DNA of 64,000 bases from Isoetes taiwanensis (Eukaryota; Streptophyta; Lycopodiopsida; Isoetales; Isoetaceae), in contig JAJEKV010000028.1 of NCBI GenBank assembly GCA_021234155.1, positions 15,439,976-15,503,975 on the forward strand, given 5' to 3'. Positions 57,486 through 64,000 of the stretch are shown in pieces. A program made the translations under genes and the position numbers. Positions within the stretch are counted from its first letter, which is position 1; each line of letters opens with the position of its first letter. Under the pieces are notes generated by a model that was not told where the DNA came from, searched no databases, and saw only the letters and a list, made by a program, of their open reading frames with translations.

Positions 57486-58629
57486 ATGTATTATGCATTC
57501 CTAACAATACTAATATCTAGCATAATAAGAGGGGGTTTTTCTGTATTTTTATACATTTTTTAATATTGTTTTCATGATTTTGGAAGTGTATTCCATAATA
57601 TGTACTAATCAATACATCTAGAGTGCACATTATTAGTACTACAAAATGGACGATTTGCGATATCATTACCGACGTCCTATCGACATTCCAATGACATCAA
57701 ATGTCGCATGCACATGCCTTAATAACATTGTGACTGGTCCGGATTGCCATATGGCGCCCATTTTATTCTAATGGGGATGCACTCTAAAACAGATAGATAG
57801 TAATCTGAATGGCAATTTTTTGGTCCAGGGTTCCGGGATTGCTACGTGGCATGCATATTTTGCTCTAATGGGAATGCACCCTCAAGCAATTGCTAAATAT
57901 GGGGATTCTCTACTTTCTAAAAAGTTTTTGATGTTTCCCTCCACATTAGTAACACCTTTTTCGGCATTAGCATTGCCTAAAAAAAAAGGCTTTTTGCATT
58001 TCTTGGTGAAATGCTTTTTTTTTTTTAACAAATAATTTTTGGGGCATTTTTGGACATTGTTGGGCATTTTTAGGTGAGATATTCTCGCCATCTCTGCTGA
58101 TCCTTAGGTAAGCATTCGATTTGTTCTCATAACTTAAGAATTTTCCTTAATGCGAGTTAACCTTTATCTGGGAAAAGACTGAATCCATTTCTTTTTCCTT
58201 TTTCTTTTTGCATGTAAGAAAATTATCCAAAGGTTTAAGGTTTATAGAGCTTCATTGCTTGCTTATCAAGTCGGCCAAAAGAGTTTTGGACCATCAAAGA
58301 TATTTTGTAGGTTAGTTTGTTGCTTGGGATTCCACTATTATTGCATTTGGACTTTTGATACAAAGGAGTTTGCATACTTATCTTCTTAATCCAATGCGAA
58401 CTCTATTCAACCAGCACATTAAACTTCGGGTTTGGCTTTGATGCTGAGGAACTGAATATGCATATCAATTGGGTCACAATCTATAGAGCCCCTTCTTTAC
58501 TCGTGTTTAAAGTTATAATTTTACAGGGTGACAACCTTTCCATTTTTGTTGAGGAGGTATTTTCTCTCAAGAAATAAGATTATTATTGCCAGATAGTGCA
58601 AGAGAAACATAGTGTTCATCATTTATACT
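57486..58629. other. AT-rich intergenic DNA, no gene recognised
   Basis: There are only short frames without motifs. T/A runs occur near 58012-58026. I see no structural RNA or repeat boundary I can support. Confidence 0.4.
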
Positions 58630-59006
58630 AGTATCCATCCTCCAGCGGTGCCCAGCATATGCCCATGTCCGAGCAGCGCACACTGATCTTAGATGCTCTG
58701 ACACGCTGCTACATCAGTTACTCGCATCACCTATGGTAGCGCGACTGGGAGCTTACATCCTGCAGATTTCGGCCGTCAGACTTGCTCTTCAGGGGCATGG
58801 TATTTGAGAGCCTACTGTTAGGGTTTTTCCTCCCAAGTGGGGGTTTTTTCATCCCGGTAGTAGGGTTCTACTGTACAGTTACATTATTTGTTTTTGATGT
58901 TGGGGTTTTTGGCTTTTTTGCCTGTTCTCTGCATGTACCGTCTCATAGGCCTCTAGCCTCCATGGACGTTAAAATAAACTTCCTTCCTTCCTTCCTTCCT
59001 TCCTTC
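58630..59006 (+). mobile_element. Very short LINE (family A) 3' end, (TTCC)n tail
   Basis: It starts within the C-terminal finger region (cagcggtgcccagcatatgc resembles the end of ORF2). It continues through a 3' UTR (gtttttcctcccaagtgggg, tttttcatcccggta) that closely parallels 45010-45050, then 'ctcataggcctctagcctcc' and 'atggacgttaaaat'. It ends in a (CTTC)n tail at 58979-59006. The tail type and 3' UTR match the full-length copy at 40140-45179. Confidence 0.8.
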
Positions 59007-59192
59007 TTCTGAGATTCCTATAGGTTCTTCTAGAAAATCCATTCGACATTTAATTACATAAGATATGTTATGTTAATTTTGCAGATGAGGATCAAGAAGC
59101 TATTGTAGCTTAAAGCCATTTTGTGCAAAGAGGAGGCAAAGGGATACCACGTAATTTTGCAAAAGATTGCATCAATGAGAAGGTGACAAATT

Positions 59193-59246
59193 CAATTTTC
59201 TTTTTCTTTTTCTTTTTCTTTTTCTTTTTCTTTTTCTTTTTCTTTT
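59193..59246. repeat. (TTTTTC)n microsatellite
   Basis: This is a run of about nine TTTTTC units, pyrimidine-only on +. Confidence 0.95.
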
Positions 59247-60039
59247 CTATTCCTTTTTGCAAGTGAAATTTACATACATAAAGGTGGAAGAAGGATCATA
59301 GCTTATATGTGACAAAATTGTTGTGTCCTTTTACAAACAAGAGGAGTAATAGATGAAGAAGCATGTGTTACACCAAGAGCACGTGTGACAGAAGATGAGA
59401 TGTACTCCTCGACACGCACATGAGCAAGAACTAAAGGTTGAACATGAATAGAAGATTTTGGAGCATCTATATGAATCTAGACTAGACATCACGTCAAAAG
59501 GAAGCAAAAGCCTCATGTTTAGGAAACGAAGGAGCCATTCTGGATCATTCAGCAGTTTGAGGCTAGCTTTTTATACATAGTTATGGACAATACAATCTGG
59601 CAATGGTGAGCCATATGGTAAAGATACAAATTCTAGGGCCATTCATAATGGAATGAAAAATATGTGTTCCAAGCCCATTTGCAATGAAATCAAGATGAGC
59701 CATTAAATCAGGAAGTAGACTAGGAATTGAAAACTAGCAAGGCATTTTCACTGCACTAACTATACCAGGAGAAAGCCTAGGACACATCACGTAAGCACCG
59801 CCAAGTGGATCAATCTCTCTAGATACCAAACTATCCACTACATCACCGCTCTCAAACATAATTAAAACTATATTTTTTGTCAATAACTTGATAGATTGGA
59901 AAGGAGAGAGCTAAAGATGCTGTAATAAACGAGCCAATCAGATATGAAATTGCATAAAATCTAGATTATCACTAGTAAAGTATCCAATCACTACACGCAA
60001 AGATAAGTCCTAAGCACATCTAACATGCGCCTGATGATC
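59247..60039. other. Degraded repeat sequence, no gene called
   Basis: It could be the decayed 3' part of the hAT-like gene that lies upstream on -, but no motif is readable. I list it as unassigned. Confidence 0.35.
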
Positions 60040-60148
60040 CACCCGCATGGCAGTAATACGCCTGATGCGCTCATGTATTGGGTCTTATAGATCGATTGGT
60101 CTTCGTGGACGATAAAAAAAAACATTCAATCCAATTCAATTCAATTCT
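60040..60148 (+). mobile_element. Minimal LINE (family A) 3' end, (AATTC)n tail
   Basis: About 100 bp remain: 'ggcagtaatacgcctgatgc', then 'gggtcttatagatcgattgg' and 'tcttcgtggacgataaaa', then an imperfect caattcaattcaattc tail. It sits at the 3' side of the hAT-like remnant and may have inserted into it. Confidence 0.65.
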
Positions 60149-60987
60149 AACTTTGTGCATGCCACTTTCCTAGCAATAGTATATTCAAATATAATCACTA
60201 TATAGTCTTGTGCCTGTCGCATCAAAAAAATATGCTCCTTAAGAAAAGGTAGAAGAGCATATACCGTTAGCATCGTTTCTGAAAGCAACGTGACCAATTC
60301 AATTGCTTTGTCCTCATCCTCTAAATTCAGTATATGCTCCTTCAGTAGATATGTACTCATCACACAATCTACGTACTGATAATGTAATTGAAATCCAACG
60401 TGTGTCCACGTCTTTTACCATTTTTCGTCCCTCTATCAAACCTATAGCAAAGTATTGAAAATATGCAAGCCCTTGTGGGCTGCGGTAATAAAACTGATTC
60501 ATTATCTTTATCAAATATTCTACCTTCTGCACACACCTAAATTCATTGACAATCTTGAAGGCTTGATTGGTCTGATGTTCCATGCAATGGATGGAGCGGG
60601 AAAATGGCACAAAGCTCGTCTGAAGTCTGACTCTAGTCCAGTTCTACAACCAGCCATGACTGTGCACCATCTACATCAAAGCATATTAGGTTTTATGCAC
60701 GATCATGTATGTTCAACTATGCATCAACCAATTGTTCATCTACCATGGCATACAAACTTTCAACAGTAGAATCTCCATTCAACTTTTTCATGCTCAGGAA
60801 ATAGGACTGGTAGCACAGAATGCTTGGCTGCCAATTTATCATTGCTATTGGCACATTTTACCTCCTGGAGAGAATCTTGAATATTAAAGAACATAGAATT
60901 TCTTACTACTGCCTCTGAAGGTTTGCCTATAATTGGCTCAAAGAAGAAATTCAGCCCTTTGTCCTGCAATACATGAGAAGCAAGCAA
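60136..60987 (-). pseudogene. hAT-like transposase remnant
   Basis: On -, pieces in changing frames read DKLAAKHSVLPVLFPEHEKV (60987-60760), SRSIHCMEHQTNQAFKIVN, YFQYFAIGLIEGRKMVKDVD, TRWISITLSVRRLCDEYI (60610-60314) and ILNLEDEDKAIELVTLLSET, with EHIFLMRQAQDYIVIIFE (60363-60136). The C-x2-H-x2-N segment followed later by DTRW is typical of hAT-superfamily proteins of the KIAA1586/ZNF862-like type. The N-terminal catalytic part and the C-terminal dimerisation region are not recognisable. Frameshifts and stops show that it is inactive. Confidence 0.5.
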
Positions 60988-61342
60988 ATTTCTTTGATTT
61001 GGTCTTAAAGAGCTAGTTGATTTTGTTATTGTATTTGCACACCTATTAAGCTTTAATCTGATATGCCTTGTAGTTTAGTTTAACTCCTTGATTTAGCTAA
61101 CTCAGTAATTTCTTCCATTGGAATCACTTTTGCTTGCAAATTTTGATTCATCTGTCCTCTCCTCTTTTCCATGTTCGATGAATTTTTGAGTGGGAACAGA
61201 GCAGAAAGAACGGACATAATTATGGAATCTTTCTGATAATGGCCTAATGATAAATCAGTTAGGTCAGTGTAATTTCCACAGATAACATGATGGGTCTAGA
61301 GTCCTTAACTTCCCCTGGAGTGTCTGCACCCTCCATGGATGA
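60988..61342. other. Intergenic DNA, no gene recognised
   Basis: There is no ORF with motifs. It lies between the hAT-like remnant and the AT-rich inverted-repeat element. Confidence 0.4.
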
Positions 61343-62079
61343 CATATTCAACAAAACTTAGACTTATTTAGATTTAATAGATAACACTTCAATGACTCCA
61401 TTATAAGAATATATATATTATTTAATTCTTCTTGATTGTTATAATTTTTATGAGTTTTAATTATATAAGTTTATCTTTAAGTTAAGACCTTAATGGTTAT
61501 AAAAATGCAAAATTATTTTTCAGACTAATTTTCACTTGAACTTATTTAGAATTAAACATTTCCAGAATATAAAATTTTAATTTTTAATGATTTAACAAAT
61601 TTAAAATTTGGCAATCCTGATAATTTGCAAATGAAATCTGATGGTTCAATAAGCGATTGACTTAAAACTATTATAAGAATTTCTCAATTTACAAACTTTT
61701 ATACTTTTAAAAACACGTTTAAGAAAGTTTTTACGTCGAAATCAATTAAATTATAAAGTTAATATCTTAATAATAACTATTGAATATTTTATTATTAATG
61801 AAATAAAATATATTGAAACTTAATTAATAATAAATTATACAATGTCTTTACAGATAAATATAATCCTTTAATTACTTCCAAATCTAAAACTTTCTTTACC
61901 TATTTTGAAAAAAATAATATTTCAATTATATAGCATCTATTTTAGATCATTCTAAATAAATCAAAGTGAAAATTAAATGGTTAAAATCAATAAGAGTTAA
62001 AAATACTGTTGATCTTATTATGACAACCTTGAAGTATATATCTATTAGATTTGAACAAGTCTAAATTTTGTTAAATATG
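61343..62079. mobile_element. AT-rich element with imperfect terminal inverted repeats, about 740 bp
   Basis: The left end 'catattcaacaaaacttaga' plus 'cttatttagatttaatagat' is mirrored at the right end by the complement of 'atctattagatttgaacaag' plus 'tctaaattttgttaaatatg'. Pairing continues inwards for at least 70 bp with mismatches (cacttcaatgactccattataag). The interior is about 80% AT with no ORF. It is an old MITE-like element by structure. The composition could also suit a matrix-attachment role, which I cannot test. Confidence 0.65.
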
Positions 62080-62169
62080 CCATAAAGCACAATTTCATTA
62101 ATTATGGACAATACCTGAATTTATGGACCATTTTTTAGTACACCTGGATGAATGACTCATTTTCATACA

Positions 62170-64000
62170 CTAGTTGACATCCTCTGCGAGTGCTGCATAT
62201 GCCTCAGCAGCATGCACGGGTATCTTAATAGTATTAGGTATCTTCTTCTTGTTTGATGGCTCCCAAGCGTAGTCGATAGTCTCCACTTCTATGCGGTCAC
62301 TTGCAGTCGTTGGCCTCCATCTCTTCTTCCAGCAATTGGCATAATTAGCTGGGTAGACTTGGTTCCTCACTGGGATTGGCTCCCACCAAGTCACCAGAAT
62401 AGTCTCAAAGTTCTCCTTCTTATCATCCATTTGTGGGTCCTCAGTAGCTAGGCCCACCCAAGTTGGGCACAACACATCATTAGGGCGTGCCATAATAAAC
62501 ATACCTTTCTTCAAATCTTTGTATGGGTTGAATTCCAAGCAGGTTTGTCCTTCCAGGGCCGACATAAGGAGGAGTGATAGTAGCAATTGGCTCCACCACT
62601 ACAGCCTACATGAGGTGGAGCTTGTGCTTGCCTAGTATGTGGCCGAAGTCATTATAAGTGCCTTCATCACTGCTGATGTTCCCAAGTTCTTGCAAGAGTT
62701 TCATCCAATATTCAATCGTGGACGGAACTCGTGCCGAGTACTTGGCGCTTCGAGCACCCTTTGTTACTAGTTGAACAAGCAACCCAATGCAATATATGCT
62801 TGTGGATATTGTTTGCAAAGAAAGCCAAGGTCCTTCACCGATTTCTTGGGAGGAAGCGACTTAGATATCCAACCGCATCATGGGCTTCCCGCCCTCTTTT
62901 TCTTTCCACATCTTTATTCCACCAGCAGAAAACAACCAATCCAAGTAAGTGGGTCTAGTTTTGTAATACATGATCGCCAATCACCATTCATAGCGAATCT
63001 GAAAGTTAGAGGGGTGGTATGACTGGTCAATCTATCATCCCCATCCGTATGTAGCCTTCTATAAAACCCTTCCAATCCGGAACTTTGTCAACAACATAGG
63101 GCACAGTGTATTCAAGTTGCATTTGTGGAATTCATACAAAGAGTTCTCGCATTGTGAGCACCTCAGCCTTCTTTAAAGATGTAGAGAAGTTACCAAACAA
63201 GGCATCGATATCATCATGTGTGTGACCGGCATCATGAACCCTAGCTCAATCTCTTCAAACACACCAAGATATACTAGGTAAGAAAGATAGGAGAAGACGC
63301 ACCTATTCTTGTTCTCGTCGGATGCGTTGTCCAAATTGCAAATATAGTATCTTGGGCAGAGGCTTCAATGATGGTCCCTCCGCTTTTGGGCAAATTAGCG
63401 TGTATGCTGGTATTGATAGTGACAACTTTGACTCCAAGGCCGCCGTGGTCTCGCAATGAGGAGACCCATTTTGGAGCAGATGATTCAGGCACCGACAGTG
63501 GCCTCCCATACTCGCGTGCCCCATCTCTAATCTCTTCAAGATGCTATTCAAAGAACCTACATGGAAGTTAAAGTCATCCGCCATAAGTCCAGGCAAAGTT
63601 TCCATAGGATCCATTCCCATGACCATGAGTCAATGCACCACCAATGTCCATTTTGTCGTGAATAATACAAAGAATCATTGGCGGGATCCATTTTGGAATA
63701 TAATATCCACCGATACACGAGTATAATCTCCACGTGTGCGACACGAGGCCCGCTCCAGCCTATGCGCTCTTCTTTCATCATGCAACATCCTCCTCTCTCC
63801 TTCATCTTTGGTCTTCAAGAACTTGCACGGATCACCTCACATGTATCGCATTTGAGAATGCAATTTTCTTTTATGATATCGACGTCCCTAAGCTCCGCCT
63901 CACGCTCTATGAAAACCCATGCGGTGATACCTTCTTGCCACCAATGCCACAACCTCCGCGATTAACCTCTTCTAGAATGCCGGACTTCAGAAACATTGCG
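62170..64000 (-). pseudogene. Transposase-like gene remnant (GHTHDDID type), runs off the window
   Basis: Reading - from the window end: KMDPANDSLYY (near 63700), the HGHGNGSYG and FNFHVGSLNSILKRLEMGHA region (near 63610-63540), CRCLNHLLQNGS with SAPKWVSSL, then AGHTHDDIDALFGNFSTSLK (near 63225-63165). PDWKGFIEGYIRMG follows, then a C-terminal domain (62586-62170) with ARPNDVLCPTWVGLATEDPQ, VTWWEPI and CWKKRWRP, and the stop after AALAEDVN. The 'GHTHDDID..F' word and its setting match a transposase-like family I remember as DUF7869-related, common in seedless plants and protists. Frames change many times, so it is a pseudogene. Its order resembles the + strand transposase at 3887-7265, but the core motifs differ, so it is a separate family. 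Confidence 0.55.

Noticed and set aside
1-64000. CRISPR array, prokaryotic defence system or bacterial operon
   Set aside because: No spaced identical short repeats, no cas-like genes and no operon structure; gene types and introns are plant nuclear.

Overview
This is eukaryotic nuclear DNA from a land plant. Spliced genes with GT..AG introns, a secreted malectin-like receptor domain, a plant-type pentatricopeptide (PPR) fragment, plant MAPKKK-like and FEI-like receptor-kinase remnants, an SSRP1 exon and many non-LTR retrotransposons all point that way. The very high transposon load and the types of transposase-like ORFs make a large-genome seedless plant such as a fern my best guess, but I cannot prove the species. 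There are no operons, no CRISPR array and no prokaryotic genes.

Layout. (1) 1-3570 and 11286-14440 are pyrimidine-rich, repetitive, non-coding DNA that reads as one block split by an insertion. (2) 3571-11285 is that insertion: a 7.7-kb DNA transposon with 29-bp terminal inverted repeats and a short target duplication. It carries a broken transposase-like gene on + and, converging on it, a broken gene on - that ends in an FCP1/NIF-type HAD phosphatase-like domain. (3) 15113-15632 is the 3' end of a LINE. (4) 16118-36404 is a direct tandem duplication of a 10.15-kb unit. Each copy holds a MITE, a PPR pseudogene, one SSRP1 exon and several small repeats. The copies are nearly identical except in patches where CAG/CTG triplets are selectively altered in copy 2. 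(5) 37583-38430 is a foldback/SINE region with a nested L1-type LINE 3' fragment. (6) About 40140-45179 is a near full-length LINE (ORF1, endonuclease, RT, C-terminal zinc finger) with a microsatellite tail, followed by a MAPKKK-like pseudogene. (7) 48136-49584 is the best host gene: three clean exons of a malectin-like receptor N-terminus on -. (8) 50159-62079 is foldbacks, LINE fragments of two families, a FEI-like kinase pseudogene, tRNA-derived SINE heads, a hAT-like remnant and an AT-rich inverted-repeat element. (9) 62170-64000 is a second, different transposase-like pseudogene that runs off the end of the window.

Apart from the malectin-like exons, almost every coding trace is frameshifted or truncated. 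The window is mostly a nest of transposons with host gene fragments in it. Some frameshifts may be consensus errors, because the CAG/CTG pattern in the duplicated block suggests a sequencing artefact.
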